A stretch of DNA of 64,000 nucleotides. It comes from SSF14 sp046331245. GTDB taxonomy: Bacteria; Actinomycetota; Acidimicrobiia; Acidimicrobiales; Microtrichaceae. This document shows, one piece after another, positions 39,846 to 49,522 of this stretch. Positions within the stretch are counted from its first letter, which is position 1. The number at the start of each line of letters is the position of its first letter. Under the pieces are notes generated by a model. It worked only from the letters and a program-made list of their open reading frames with translations. It searched no databases and was not told the origin of the DNA. The DNA lies in assembly GCA_046331245.1 (NCBI GenBank), contig JAXLRH010000002.1, positions 372,001 to 436,000 on the forward strand. Reading direction: 5' to 3'. The translations under genes were made by a program, and so were the position numbers.

Positions 39846-42554
39846 ATGACCGACGACGGTTTCCTCCAGCAGCTGCCCGACGTCGATCCGGCCGAGACCG
39901 CCGAGTGGGTCGACTCGCTGGAGGCCGTGGCCCAGCAGCGGGGCAAGCCCCGGGCCAGCTTCCTCCTCGGCCGCCTCGAGTCGCGTGCCAGCCAGCTCGG
40001 CATCGACAACTCGGGCCTCGTCACCACGCCGTACCTCAACACCATCGCGCCGTCGCAGCAGCCCTGGTTCCCCGGCGACGAGGACATCGAGCGGCGCATC
40101 CGAGCGTTCATCCGGTGGAACGCGGTCGCGATGGTCATCCGCGCCAACCACGCCGCCGACGGCATCGGCGGCCACCTGTCGACGTTCGCCAGCTCCGCAG
40201 CCCTGTACGACGTCGGCTTCAACCACTTCTTCCAGGGCAAGGACGACGGCAACGCCGGCGACCACATCTACATCCAGGGCCACGCCGCTCCCGGCATCTA
40301 CGCCCGGGCGTTCCTCGAGGGCCGCCTCGACGAGCAGCAGCTCGACCGGTTTCGCCGCGAGATCGGGGGCACCGGCCTCACGAGCTACCCGCACCCGCGC
40401 CTCATGCCGGACTTCTGGGAGTTCCCCACCGTGTCGATGGGGCTCGGTCCGATCAACTCGATCTACCAGGCCCGCTTCAACCGCTACCTCCACAACCGCC
40501 GCATCGACGCCACCGACGCGTCGCGCGTCTGGTGCTTCGTCGGCGACGGCGAGACCGACGAGCCCGAGACGCTCGGATCGATCGCGCTGGCCGGGCGCGA
40601 GGGTCTCGACAACCTCACGTGGGTCGTGAACTGCAACCTGCAACGCCTCGACGGCCCGGTGCGCGGCAACGGCAAGATCATCCAGGAGCTCGAAGGCGTG
40701 TTCCGCGGCGCCGGGTGGAACGTGGTGAAGGTGATCTGGGGCACGCCCTGGGACGAGCTCATCGCCAAGGACATCGACGGCGCGCTCGTCGCCCAGATGA
40801 ACAACACCGTCGACGGCCAGTTCCAGCGCTATGCCGTCGAGGACGGCGGCTACGCGCGGGAGCACTTCTTCGGGCCCGACCCGCGCCTGCGCAAGCTCGT
40901 CGAGCACCTGAGCGACGAGGACATCGCCGCGCTCCCCCGTGGCGGCCACGACTACCGCAAGCTCTACGCCGCCTATCACTACGCCACCCACAACTCCACG
41001 GGCCGGCCCACGGTCATCCTCGCCAAGACGATCAAGGGGTGGACCCTCGGCAGCGAGGTGATGGGTCGCAACGCCACCCACCAGATCAAGAAGATGACGG
41101 GCGTGCAGCTGCAGACGCTGCGCGACCGGCTGCACCTCGGCGACCTCATCAGCGACGCCGATCTCGCCGACGGCGAGCCCCCGTTCGTGCGGCCACCGGA
41201 CGGCTCGCCGGAGCAGGAGTACCTGTACGCCCGCCGGCGGGCGCTGGGCGGGGCGATCCCGAGCCGGCGCACCACGGCTCGCCGCCCGATGAGCCAACCC
41301 GACCCGGCGACCTTCGCCGAGCTCCTCGCGGGCTCCGGCGGTCAACCCGCCTCCACCACGACCGCGTTCACGCGACTCCTGCGCAACCTCGCCCGCGACC
41401 CCAACATCGGCGACCGCATCGTGCCGATCGTTCCCGACGAGGCCCGCACGTTCGGCATGGACTCGCTCTTCCGCGAGCTCAAGATCTACGCGGCGCAGGG
41501 ACAGAAGTACGAGCCGGTCGACCACCACCTGCTGCTGTCGTACGCCGAGTCCGCCGACGGTCAGATCCTCGAGGAGGGCATCACCGAGGCCGGCTCGATG
41601 GCGTCGTGGACCGCGGCGGCGACCAGTTACGCCGTGCGCGGGGTCCCGATGGTGCCGTTCTTCACCTTCTATTCGATGTTCGGCTTCCAGCGCGTCGGCG
41701 ATCTCATCTGGGCGGCCGCCGACGCCCGGGCGCGCGGGTTCCTGCTCGGCGCGACCGCGGGACGCACGACGCTGATGGGCGAGGGCCTCCAGCACCAGGA
41801 CGGCCACAGTCTGGTGCTCGCCTCGACCGTTCCGGCGTGCCGCGCCTACGACCCGGCGTTCGCCTACGAGATGGCGATCCTCGTGCGCGACGGCATCGAG
41901 CGGATGTATGGACGCGGCGAGGACGCGTTCTACTACCTGACCCTCTACAACGAGAACTACCCCATGCCCGCGATGCCCGAGGGCAGCCATCCCGACGAGG
42001 TGGCGCAGGGTGTGGTGGACGGGCTCTACCGATGGCTGCCGTCCCCCGGGGACCACGCGCACTCGGCCACGATCCTGTTCTCCGGCACGGCGTGGAGCGC
42101 GGCGGCCGAGGCGCGCGACGTGCTCGCCGCCGACTACGACGTCGGCGTGGAGCTCTGGAGCGCCACCTCCTACAAGACCCTGCGGGAGGACGCGCTCGAG
42201 GCCGAGCGGTGGAACCGCCTCCACCCCACCGGAGCGAAGCGGGTGCCGATGGTGACGTCGCTGCTGGAGCAGTCCAGCGGACCCATCGTCGCCGTCACCG
42301 ACTTCATGCGCGCCGTTCCCGACCAGGTGTCGCGGTGGTCGCCGCGACCGTGGACCTCGCTCGGCACCGACGGCTTCGGCCGCTCCGACGACCGCGCCGC
42401 GCTCCGCCGCCACTTCGAGACGGACGCGCCCAACGTGGTCGTCTCGGTGCTCGGTCAGCTCGCCGAGGCCGGCGAGATCGACGCCGACATCGTGCAGAAG
42501 GCCATCGACCGCTTCGGCATCGACGCCGACGCCCGCTCCCCCTGGACCGACTGA
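39846..42554 (+). CDS. aceE: Pyruvate dehydrogenase E1 component, homodimeric
   Basis: 902 residues, close to the 887 of E. coli AceE. The thiamine diphosphate motif starts with VGDGETDEPET and ends in VNCNLQRLDG; HLSTFASSA, GHAAPGIYARAF and the C-terminal domain beginning near KIYAAQGQKYEP are all AceE hallmarks. It decarboxylates pyruvate and acetylates the lipoyl group of E2. GGAGG lies 10 nt before the ATG. The E2 and E3 genes are encoded 6-10 kb away on the other strand, not adjacent. Confidence 0.96.
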   Translation: MTDDGFLQQLPDVDPAETAEWVDSLEAVAQQRGKPRASFLLGRLESRASQLGIDNSGLVTTPYLNTIAPSQQPWFPGDEDIERRIRAFIRWNAVAMVIRANHAADGIGGHLSTFASSAALYDVGFNHFFQGKDDGNAGDHIYIQGHAAPGIYARAFLEGRLDEQQLDRFRREIGGTGLTSYPHPRLMPDFWEFPTVSMGLGPINSIYQARFNRYLHNRRIDATDASRVWCFVGDGETDEPETLGSIALAGREGLDNLTWVVNCNLQRLDGPVRGNGKIIQELEGVFRGAGWNVVKVIWGTPWDELIAKDIDGALVAQMNNTVDGQFQRYAVEDGGYAREHFFGPDPRLRKLVEHLSDEDIAALPRGGHDYRKLYAAYHYATHNSTGRPTVILAKTIKGWTLGSEVMGRNATHQIKKMTGVQLQTLRDRLHLGDLISDADLADGEPPFVRPPDGSPEQEYLYARRRALGGAIPSRRTTARRPMSQPDPATFAELLAGSGGQPASTTTAFTRLLRNLARDPNIGDRIVPIVPDEARTFGMDSLFRELKIYAAQGQKYEPVDHHLLLSYAESADGQILEEGITEAGSMASWTAAATSYAVRGVPMVPFFTFYSMFGFQRVGDLIWAAADARARGFLLGATAGRTTLMGEGLQHQDGHSLVLASTVPACRAYDPAFAYEMAILVRDGIERMYGRGEDAFYYLTLYNENYPMPAMPEGSHPDEVAQGVVDGLYRWLPSPGDHAHSATILFSGTAWSAAAEARDVLAADYDVGVELWSATSYKTLREDALEAERWNRLHPTGAKRVPMVTSLLEQSSGPIVAVTDFMRAVPDQVSRWSPRPWTSLGTDGFGRSDDRAALRRHFETDAPNVVVSVLGQLAEAGEIDADIVQKAIDRFGIDADARSPWTD

Positions 42555-42581
42555 TGCCCGGAGATGGCAGACTCTGACGCC

Positions 42582-43163
42582 ATGGCGAAGGCGACCATCC
42601 CGATCACCAACACCCCCGAGGCGAACCAGCTGCTCGTCGACGATCCGCTCGCGCTCCTGCTCGGCATGCTCCTCGACCAGCAGGTCCCGATGGAGTGGGC
42701 GTTCCTCGGGCCGTACACGCTGCGCGAGCGCCTCGGCGGCACGCTCGACGCCCATGCGATCGCGGCGATGGGCCAGGACGACTTCGTCACCATCTGCTGC
42801 GACAAGCCGGCCATCCACCGCTTCCCCGGCTCGATGGGCAAGCGCATCTGGGAGACGTGCGCGTTCCTCGTCGAGCACTACGACGGCGACGCGGAGAAGA
42901 TCTGGAAGGGCGTGAAGTCCGGCGACGAGCTGTACCGCAGGCTGCGCGAGCTGCCGGGCTACGGCGACGAGAAGGCCAAGATCTTCATGGCCATCCTCGG
43001 CAAGCGCTTCGGCAAGAAGCCCGCCGGCTGGGAGACCGCTGCCGCGCCGTTCAGCGACGAGCAGCCCCGCTCGGTCGCGGACGTGGCCGACGCCGAGACG
43101 CTGGCGCAGGTCCGCGAGTGGAAGAAGGCGAAGAAGGCGGCCAAGAAGTCCAAGCAGGACTGA
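42582..43163 (+). CDS. HhH-GPD type base-excision family protein (TIGR03252-like)
   Basis: 193 residues. DDPLALLLGMLLDQQVPMEWAF is the characteristic opening of an actinobacterial HhH-GPD family, and LRELPGYGDEKAKIF forms the helix-hairpin-helix. I cannot identify the catalytic Lys or Asp of a true glycosylase with certainty, so DNA repair activity is predicted from the fold only. The tail is a run of Lys and Ala. An ATG six codons upstream has GGAG only 1 nt before it and is less likely. It is followed at once by a membrane protein gene. Confidence 0.78.
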   Translation: MAKATIPITNTPEANQLLVDDPLALLLGMLLDQQVPMEWAFLGPYTLRERLGGTLDAHAIAAMGQDDFVTICCDKPAIHRFPGSMGKRIWETCAFLVEHYDGDAEKIWKGVKSGDELYRRLRELPGYGDEKAKIFMAILGKRFGKKPAGWETAAAPFSDEQPRSVADVADAETLAQVREWKKAKKAAKKSKQD

Positions 43164-43164
43164 G

Positions 43165-44352
43165 TTGGCCACACCGTCGAACGGGGTGCGCCTCACCGCA
43201 TGGGGCGTGGTCGCCCTCGCGGTGGCGGTGATCCGCAACCAGCTGTGGGCCTCGCCCAACCTCGCGTTCTTCACGGCGATCTCGACGCACCTCGGCAGCA
43301 ATCCGTTCGGGCACGGCGTCGACGGCGACTACCTGCTCACGAACCTGCTCGGACCGACCATCGCCCGCGCACTCGGCCAGACCCAACCCCACGAGTACGC
43401 CCGACTCCACGTCGTGCTGCTCGTCGTCGGCCTCGCGCTCGTCGTGGCCGCGGTGTACCGGCGCTTCGGCTACTCGCCCGCCCGGCTCCTGTGCATCCTT
43501 CTCGCCGCGGCGCCGGTCACGACGGTGGCGATGGAGTGGCTGGGCCAGCCCGACGCGCTCACCCTCCCCCTGGCACTCGGCATCGTGATCGCCCGGCGAC
43601 GGACCAGCGTGGCGCTGCTCGCCGTGCTCATCGGGCTCAACCACGCCGAGCAGGGCGTGATGATCGCCGGCATCGGCGCCGTCGTCGCCACCGTGATCGG
43701 CGACGAGCCGGGCACCGAGACGACCGCCGACGCTCGGGGATTCGCCCGCCGCGCCCTCCCCCACCTCGCCACGATGCTCGGCGGAGTCGTCGTCGGCCGT
43801 CTGCTCGTCGAGGCCTACCTTCGCCTCGAGGACATCGTCGTCACGAAGCCCCGCACTGCCTATCTCGACCTCGGCGTGAGCGGCTTCGTCCACCACCACC
43901 TCCAGTCGCCGTGGCTGCTGTACAGCCTCCTCGGACCCCTGTGGGCGCTCGCGATCGTGGTGGCCGTCCGCTGCCTGCGACGCGACCCCGCGATGGAGCG
44001 ACGGTCGTGGGGACTCCTCGGGATCGCGCTGGCGGCGGCGGTCCTGCCGATGCTCGTGACCCTGGACGAGACGCGGGTGTACGGCCTGATCACCGCACCC
44101 GTCCTGGTGGGGGCAGCTGTGCTGGCGAGCCGCGCCACCTGGCCCGCGTGGCTCGCGTCTCCACGGCTCCTCCTCGTCGGAACCGTGCTGCTCGCGGCGG
44201 CGCCGGGCATGTTCAACGCGGGCGAGTCGTACTGGGCGCCGGCGCTGCACCCCCGCGAGTTCGCCCGGTTCCTGGTGGACGGCTCGCACCCGGGCGATCT
44301 CACCACCTGGCTCCTGCAGCCGTTCGGCTTCCGGGTGCCCACTGCCAAGTAG
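43165..44352 (+). CDS. Polytopic membrane protein, GT-C glycosyltransferase-like
   Basis: 395 residues from a TTG placed 1 bp after the HhH-GPD stop. About ten hydrophobic helices are visible, with an acidic first external loop (HGVDGDYLLTNLLG) and, later, NHAEQGVMI. The overall layout resembles GT-C type membrane glycosyltransferases or DUF2029-type proteins, but no signature is secure. Its final 35 residues (ESYWAPALHPREFARFLVDG) are soluble. Function unknown. Confidence 0.65.
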   Translation: MATPSNGVRLTAWGVVALAVAVIRNQLWASPNLAFFTAISTHLGSNPFGHGVDGDYLLTNLLGPTIARALGQTQPHEYARLHVVLLVVGLALVVAAVYRRFGYSPARLLCILLAAAPVTTVAMEWLGQPDALTLPLALGIVIARRRTSVALLAVLIGLNHAEQGVMIAGIGAVVATVIGDEPGTETTADARGFARRALPHLATMLGGVVVGRLLVEAYLRLEDIVVTKPRTAYLDLGVSGFVHHHLQSPWLLYSLLGPLWALAIVVAVRCLRRDPAMERRSWGLLGIALAAAVLPMLVTLDETRVYGLITAPVLVGAAVLASRATWPAWLASPRLLLVGTVLLAAAPGMFNAGESYWAPALHPREFARFLVDGSHPGDLTTWLLQPFGFRVPTAK

Positions 44353-44364
44353 CCGCCGGCCGGG

Positions 44365-45600
44365 TCAGGTCGCCGGCAGCTCGACCACGTCGGCGATGTC
44401 GTCGGACGGCGCCGCCGCGAGGTGCAGGGTGTCGCGGGTGCCCCGTGCGCCGGGTCGCGACTGGAGCCGGTACCAGAGTCCGTCGGGCCCGATCACGACG
44501 CGCACGCCCTTCGGCATGCCGAGGCTGTCGTAGTTGAGGGCCACCGAGCGCTTCGGCACGCCGAGCTCCACCAGCTGATCGCGACCGGCGGCGAGGCGCA
44601 CCTGGTCGATCGACCACGAGTCCTCGTCAGCCACGACGTCGACACCCGTGTCGCCGCCGAGCCGCCACGCCTCGGCCCACGCCTGCAGGGTGGGCACCGA
44701 CAGACGCGACCGGGTCGCGAGATTCGTGAGATCGACGCGACCGGCGGCGACAGCACGTCGGGCGAGGTCGCCGCGCACGCTCCCCACCAGACCCGACGGC
44801 TGGCCGTCCACGAGCAGCAGCCAGGCCCGCTCGGTGGCGTCAACGGCCAGCTCGTCGACGCGGCGGGGGTCGATGCGGTCTCCCTCGGTCACGTGTGCCT
44901 CCCACGGCAGCGGGCGACCGGGGTGTGCCGGCGCGGCGGCCGTCGACGCGAGCGCGGCCGGCATCGCGATCGGCGGCGCGACCTCGCTCTCGCCGAGCTC
45001 GCGGTCGCCCCAGGCCGCGGCGGCCGGCACCCCGAGCGCGCCGGAGCCGTCGGTCGCCGCCGGCGTGCCTCGCCGCCGTGACCGCACCATCGCGACCAGC
45101 TCGTCGCGGTCGATCCCACGGAGCAGGAACAGGAGGAACGGGTCGCGGTCGAGCTCCGCGGCAACGAGATAGCACACCGCCGACGCGTGCTTGCAGGGCT
45201 CCGCCCAGTCGGGGCAGGTGCAGTGCGGCCGCAGGTCGCCCGGACCCGGGAGGAGCTCGACGCCGGCGGACCGCACGTCGTCGACGATGGCCGGGTCGAG
45301 CTCGCCGTCGGCGAGCGCCGCGCTGTGCGCCGACTTGGCGGCGAGCGCGTCGGCCACGCGCTCCCACGCCGCGGCCGGGATCGTCCGGACGGCGACGTCG
45401 GTCGTGTAGTAGCGACCGTACGACCCGGTGACGGTCGCGCGCACCCGGCCGGGCTCGACCATCAGCGCGCCGACGGCGCCGCGACGGGCGTACGACCGAC
45501 CCCGGCCCAGCCGGCTCGGGTCGAGGCGCGCCGACCGCTCGAGCGCGTCGAGCCACGCCTGGCCCCACCACGACGACGAGAACACGAGCTTCGACGCCAT
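44365..45600 (-). CDS. SWIM zinc finger protein coupled to a SNF2 helicase
   Basis: 411 residues. The SWIM motif CxC...CxH is at about residues 125-140 as CTCPDWAEPCKHASAV. The first 110 residues (SSWWGQAWLDALE, RGRSYARRGAVGAL) are the usual N-terminal module of actinobacterial SWIM proteins; the last 150 are an extra domain without a name. SWIM fingers bind DNA or protein. Its ATG overlaps the SNF2 stop as TGATG, so the two proteins are made together and probably act as a complex on DNA. Confidence 0.85.
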   Translation of the reverse strand: MASKLVFSSSWWGQAWLDALERSARLDPSRLGRGRSYARRGAVGALMVEPGRVRATVTGSYGRYYTTDVAVRTIPAAAWERVADALAAKSAHSAALADGELDPAIVDDVRSAGVELLPGPGDLRPHCTCPDWAEPCKHASAVCYLVAAELDRDPFLLFLLRGIDRDELVAMVRSRRRGTPAATDGSGALGVPAAAAWGDRELGESEVAPPIAMPAALASTAAAPAHPGRPLPWEAHVTEGDRIDPRRVDELAVDATERAWLLLVDGQPSGLVGSVRGDLARRAVAAGRVDLTNLATRSRLSVPTLQAWAEAWRLGGDTGVDVVADEDSWSIDQVRLAAGRDQLVELGVPKRSVALNYDSLGMPKGVRVVIGPDGLWYRLQSRPGARGTRDTLHLAAAPSDDIADVVELPAT

Positions 45601-48395
45601 CAGCGGTCCTCCCCGAGCTGCACCAGCTGCGCGAGCTCGTCGTCGCCCAGCGTGGCGAGCCACGACTCGCCCGACCCGACCACCGCGTCGGCCAGCGCCT
45701 GCTTCTGCGAGAGCACGGCGGCGATCCGCTCCTCGAGCGTGCCCTCCGAGATCAGCTGGTGCACCTGCACCGGACGGTCCTGGCCGATGCGCCACGCACG
45801 GTCCGAGGCCTGGTTCTCGACGGCGGGGTTCCACCACCGGTCGTAGTGCACGACGTGGGTCGCACGCGTGAGGTTGAGGCCGGTGCCACCGGCCTTCAGC
45901 GAGATCACGAACACGGGGAACTCGCCGGCCTGGAACCGGTCCACCATCGCCGTGCGCCGCTTCAGGGGCACCGAGCCGTCGAGCATCTCCGACGCGATGC
46001 CGAGCTCGGCGAGCCGGGCCGTGAGCAGGCGACCCATGGCGACGTACTGCGTGAACACGAGCGTGGAGTCCTCGGCGTCGCAGATCGCGCCGATCAGCTC
46101 GTCGAAGGCCTCGAGCTTGCCGGAGCGCCCGGCGAGCGGGGCGGCCTGGTCGAGGTAGTGCGCCGGGTGGTTGCAGATCTGCTTCAGCGCGGTGAGCAGC
46201 TTGAGCACGAGGCCACGACGGGCGATGCCCTCGGTGCGCTGGATCCGGTCGAGGATCTCGTCGGTCGTCGCCCGGTAGAGTCCGGCCTGCTCGGGGGTGA
46301 GGAGCACGGGGTGCACGGTCTCGGTCTTCGGTGGCAGCTCGGGCGCGATGTCGGGATCGTCCTTGCGCCGGCGCAGGAGGAACGGGGCGATCATGCGGCC
46401 GAATCGTTCGGTGACCTCGTCGTCGTGATCGCGTTCGATCGGGATCGACACCCGCCGACGGAACGCGTCGACCGAGCCGAGGAGGCCCGGCGTCGTCCAG
46501 TCGAGGAGCGCCCACAGCTCGGTGAGCCGGTTCTCCACCGGCGTACCGGTGAGCGCGAGCCGCGCCGTCGACGGGATCTGCCGCATCGCCTTCGCCGTGG
46601 ACGAGTTCGGGTTCTTGATGTGCTGCGCCTCGTCCGCCACCACCAGCCCCCACCCGACGGTGGCCAGCGACTCGCGGTCGCGGCGCGCGAGGCCGTACGT
46701 CGTGACGACCACCTCGCCGGCCGCGACGTCGTCGAGCGTGCGCTCCATGCCGACGTAGGTGCGCACCCGGATCGACGGGGCGAACCGCTCGATCTCGCGC
46801 TGCCAGTTCGAGACCACCGACGCGGGACACACGACCAGCGTCGGGCCGGTCGTGGCGCCGATCTCGGCGCGATGGAGCAGCAGCGCGATCACCTGGATGG
46901 TCTTGCCGAGGCCCATGTCGTCGGCGAGGATCCCGCCGAACCCGAGCGCCGACATCTCCTGGATCCAGGCCACGCCCCGACGCTGATACGGACGCAGCTC
47001 GGCCACGAGGCCGGCCGGGTCGGCGATCTCGTCGGGACGCGCCGCCTGCCGCAGGCGGTCGGCGAGCCGGGAGATCGGGCCGTGGACGACCACGTCCACC
47101 ACCTCGTCGTCGACGGTGACCGAGCCACCGAGCGCAGCGGACAGCGCGTCGGCCGACGTGAGACGGTCGCGCCGCGCCAGCTTCGCGACCACCGTCGGGT
47201 CGACCACCACCCACTCGTCGCGCACCTTCACGAGCGGACGCCGGGCCGCGGCGAGCGCCGCCAGCTCGTCGTCGCTCACTGGCGTGCCGTCGATGGTGGC
47301 CCGCCACGTGAGCTGGCACACCGAGGCGAGGTCGAACGCGCCGGGCGTGTCGCCCGCGCCCGGCGGCGGCTCGACGTGGGCCTCGGCCTTGAGCGTCCGG
47401 GTGAGGACGGTCGGCACCAGCACCTCGATGCCGGCGCCGGCGAGCTCGGTCGCCACCGCGCCGAACAGCTCCATCGCCTCGTCGTCCGCGAGCTCCAGGT
47501 GCTGGGGCTCGGACTGCTCGAGGAGCCGGCGCAGCGGCGGCCACACGCCCGACCCGCGCCGCAGGGCCCGCAGGAGGTCGGTCTCGGAGCTCGTCTCGAA
47601 CCACGCGACCGTGCCGGACCACAGGTCGGCGACGTCGACGACCCGGGTCGGGTCGACGGCCGAGCGCAGCTGCAGGTCGCACGAGAACGCCGACTCCTCG
47701 CCGTCGGGCAGGCGTAGCCGCAGGCCCACGATCGTGCGCTCGGCGTGATCGGAGCCGACGAGCAGCGACCGGAGCCGGGTGACGTCGTTTGGCTCCGCCG
47801 ACGCCCACTCCCGCTGACCGATCGCGAGGGGGGCGGCGGGCGTGCGGGGGAACGCGTCGGCGATCGCCTGGTAGAACGCGACGACCGCCCGCTCCGCCGA
47901 CAGCATCCGCACCGGCGGCCCCTCGCCGACCACGAGGCAGTGGGCAGCCGGGGGCAGCGACTCCACGAGGTGCGCCCGCAGCGCGCGGTCCTTCTCGCCC
48001 AGCGGAGTGATCACCCACTGGTCGACGCCCTCCGGCGAGATCGCCGGCTGCAGCCGGCCACGCGCGACGAGCGACAGGACGATCTTCGAGATCTGCGCCC
48101 AGGCGGCGAGCGACGCGCTCACCGGTGAGCCACCCACGGGCGACGAGCTGATGGACACCAGCTCGTCGACGACGAGCCCGACCTCCACCGTGCGCGCCCG
48201 CACCGTGCGCCGACGTACGCCCCGCGCCGTCGGCCACACCAGCTCGACGTCGTCGACGCGCTCGTGGGGACCGCGCGCCACGACCGGGGTGCGGCGGTCG
48301 TCGGACCACAACGCGAGCCGGGTGGCGCGCGCCGGTGTGCCGGGCAGGATCGTGGCGTGGAGGTGCCCGGCCTCCAGTGCCGTTGGCGCGCCCAC
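45600..48395 (-). CDS. SNF2-family DEAD/DEAH-box ATPase
   Basis: 931 residues from GTG. The N-terminal 430 residues are the SNF2-associated region without ATPase motifs. The helicase core starts near YQRRGVAWIQEMSALGFGG, with Walker A DDMGLGKTIQ, Walker B VVADEAQHIKNP, TGTPVENRLTELW and, in the second lobe, TLVFTQYVAMG, LKAGGTGLNL and DRAWRIGQDRPV. It is a double-stranded DNA translocase; in bacteria such proteins serve transcription recycling, repair or phage defence. The tight coupling to a SWIM protein is a recurrent actinobacterial arrangement. The alpha/beta hydrolase gene ends 6 bp upstream. Confidence 0.9.
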   Translation of the reverse strand: MGAPTALEAGHLHATILPGTPARATRLALWSDDRRTPVVARGPHERVDDVELVWPTARGVRRRTVRARTVEVGLVVDELVSISSSPVGGSPVSASLAAWAQISKIVLSLVARGRLQPAISPEGVDQWVITPLGEKDRALRAHLVESLPPAAHCLVVGEGPPVRMLSAERAVVAFYQAIADAFPRTPAAPLAIGQREWASAEPNDVTRLRSLLVGSDHAERTIVGLRLRLPDGEESAFSCDLQLRSAVDPTRVVDVADLWSGTVAWFETSSETDLLRALRRGSGVWPPLRRLLEQSEPQHLELADDEAMELFGAVATELAGAGIEVLVPTVLTRTLKAEAHVEPPPGAGDTPGAFDLASVCQLTWRATIDGTPVSDDELAALAAARRPLVKVRDEWVVVDPTVVAKLARRDRLTSADALSAALGGSVTVDDEVVDVVVHGPISRLADRLRQAARPDEIADPAGLVAELRPYQRRGVAWIQEMSALGFGGILADDMGLGKTIQVIALLLHRAEIGATTGPTLVVCPASVVSNWQREIERFAPSIRVRTYVGMERTLDDVAAGEVVVTTYGLARRDRESLATVGWGLVVADEAQHIKNPNSSTAKAMRQIPSTARLALTGTPVENRLTELWALLDWTTPGLLGSVDAFRRRVSIPIERDHDDEVTERFGRMIAPFLLRRRKDDPDIAPELPPKTETVHPVLLTPEQAGLYRATTDEILDRIQRTEGIARRGLVLKLLTALKQICNHPAHYLDQAAPLAGRSGKLEAFDELIGAICDAEDSTLVFTQYVAMGRLLTARLAELGIASEMLDGSVPLKRRTAMVDRFQAGEFPVFVISLKAGGTGLNLTRATHVVHYDRWWNPAVENQASDRAWRIGQDRPVQVHQLISEGTLEERIAAVLSQKQALADAVVGSGESWLATLGDDELAQLVQLGEDR

Positions 48396-48401
48396 GGCGG
48401 C

Positions 48402-49181
48402 TCAGTCCGCCCGGACGGACGCGTTGTGCTCGCGGCTCAGCCAGCCCAACAGCACCGCCACCGCACGGGGATCGTGACGCAGCTCGTGGCCACCGCCCCC
48501 GATGATGCGCAGCTCCGCCGAGCCGTGGGCGTCGGCCAGGACCCGCGCGTCGAGGCTCGGCACGAGGTCGTCGCTCTCGCCGTGCATGATCAGCAGCGGT
48601 CGCGGCGCCAGCTTCGCAGCAGCGGCCACCGCCGTGAACTGACGGAACTCGGCCGCCCACGAGTCGAAGAGGACGGGGAACCCGGGCGTCTTGATCACGC
48701 CCACCTGGCGGGCGTGCTCGACGAGCCGCCGGGGATGGCGGGCCCAGTCGTCGAAGTCCGCCGGCGCGGCGATGGCCGCCACGCCGCGCACGTCGGGGTT
48801 GCGGGCCCCCTCCGAGATGCAGAGGGCGCCGCCGCTGCCGTAGCCGGCGAGCCACACGCCCGACACTCCCAGCCCGAGCAGGTGCTGCACGGCGGCGTGG
48901 ATGTCGTCACGCCAGCCCGACATCGAGAAGTCGCCCTCCGACTGCCCGCAGCCACGGAAGTTGATCGTGAGCGCCGTCCACCCCATCTCCGTGGCGATGC
49001 GGTCGGCGAGCTCGGGGAACGACTTGCCCGACGCCGGCGACTCCCGGCCGCGGACGGGGAAGCCGTGACAGAGGACGACGCCCGGGCCGGGCCCGTCCGG
49101 CGACGGCGGCGTGGCGAGATGGGCGGACAGCCGGAAACCATGGGACGTCAACGAGTAGTCCATGGTCGGGGTGTTCGCCAT
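48402..49181 (-). CDS. Alpha/beta hydrolase (serine hydrolase, dienelactone hydrolase-like)
   Basis: 259 residues. GVVLCHGFPVRG holds the oxyanion His-Gly, INFRGCGQSEGDF the conserved loop, AGYGSGGALC the nucleophile Ser elbow, MHGESDDLVP the acid and GGHELRHDP the His. It is cytoplasmic. The substrate is not predictable. GGGAG is 5 nt before the ATG. It lies just upstream of, and on the same strand as, the SNF2/SWIM pair and may share the transcript. Confidence 0.82.
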   Translation of the reverse strand: MANTPTMDYSLTSHGFRLSAHLATPPSPDGPGPGVVLCHGFPVRGRESPASGKSFPELADRIATEMGWTALTINFRGCGQSEGDFSMSGWRDDIHAAVQHLLGLGVSGVWLAGYGSGGALCISEGARNPDVRGVAAIAAPADFDDWARHPRRLVEHARQVGVIKTPGFPVLFDSWAAEFRQFTAVAAAAKLAPRPLLIMHGESDDLVPSLDARVLADAHGSAELRIIGGGGHELRHDPRAVAVLLGWLSREHNASVRAD

Positions 49182-49219
49182 GCGGCTCCCGGGTGCGTGG
49201 TCGGGGCGGAACGGAGCGG

Positions 49220-49438
49220 TCAGCTCGCGGCAGCAGCGCGCTGCGGCTTGAACAGCCGGTAGCCGCGGTTGTTCGCCTCGGTGAGCGTGTCGGGCCCGAA
49301 GCACAGGAACGTCTCCGCCGAGAGGAGCTCGGCGATGAGCGGCTCGTGCTCGGGTGCCAGCTCATCGATGTCGTACACCACCTGCGTGCGCTTGTCGCCG
49401 ACGTAGCGGTTGTGCTCGAACTTTCCCAGACGCTCCAT
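49220..49438 (-). CDS. Small conserved-looking protein of unknown function
   Basis: 72 residues: MERLGKFEHNRYVGDKRTQV, an acidic middle DIDELAPEHEPLIAELL and a basic end RGYRLFKPQ. TACGAT lies 6 nt before the ATG, supporting expression. The composition suggests a soluble protein, perhaps a small adaptor. I do not recognise the family with certainty. Confidence 0.6.
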   Translation of the reverse strand: MERLGKFEHNRYVGDKRTQVVYDIDELAPEHEPLIAELLSAETFLCFGPDTLTEANNRGYRLFKPQRAAAAS

Positions 49439-49444
49439 GTGCCC

Positions 49445-49450
49445 ATCGTA
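49445..49450 (-). promoter_or_regulatory. -10 element for the 72-residue protein (leaderless)
   Basis: TACGAT on the minus strand, 6 nt before the ATG. Confidence 0.4.
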
Positions 49451-49522
49451 GGCGCGGCGCCACCGTGCTTGACTACCAGGGACACCGACGCCACGAGCGA
49501 TGGCCGGTGGGAGGGAGCGCCG

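Noticed and set aside
39258..43301. A 1347-codon open frame antisense to aceE, and similar long antisense frames over the flippase (70-2745), pepA (13991-16219) and the SNF2 gene
   Set aside because: Their products are low-complexity Arg/Gly/His/Ala/Val sequences without domains. They arise because GC-rich third positions remove stops on the opposite strand; the sense frames carry full catalytic motifs.
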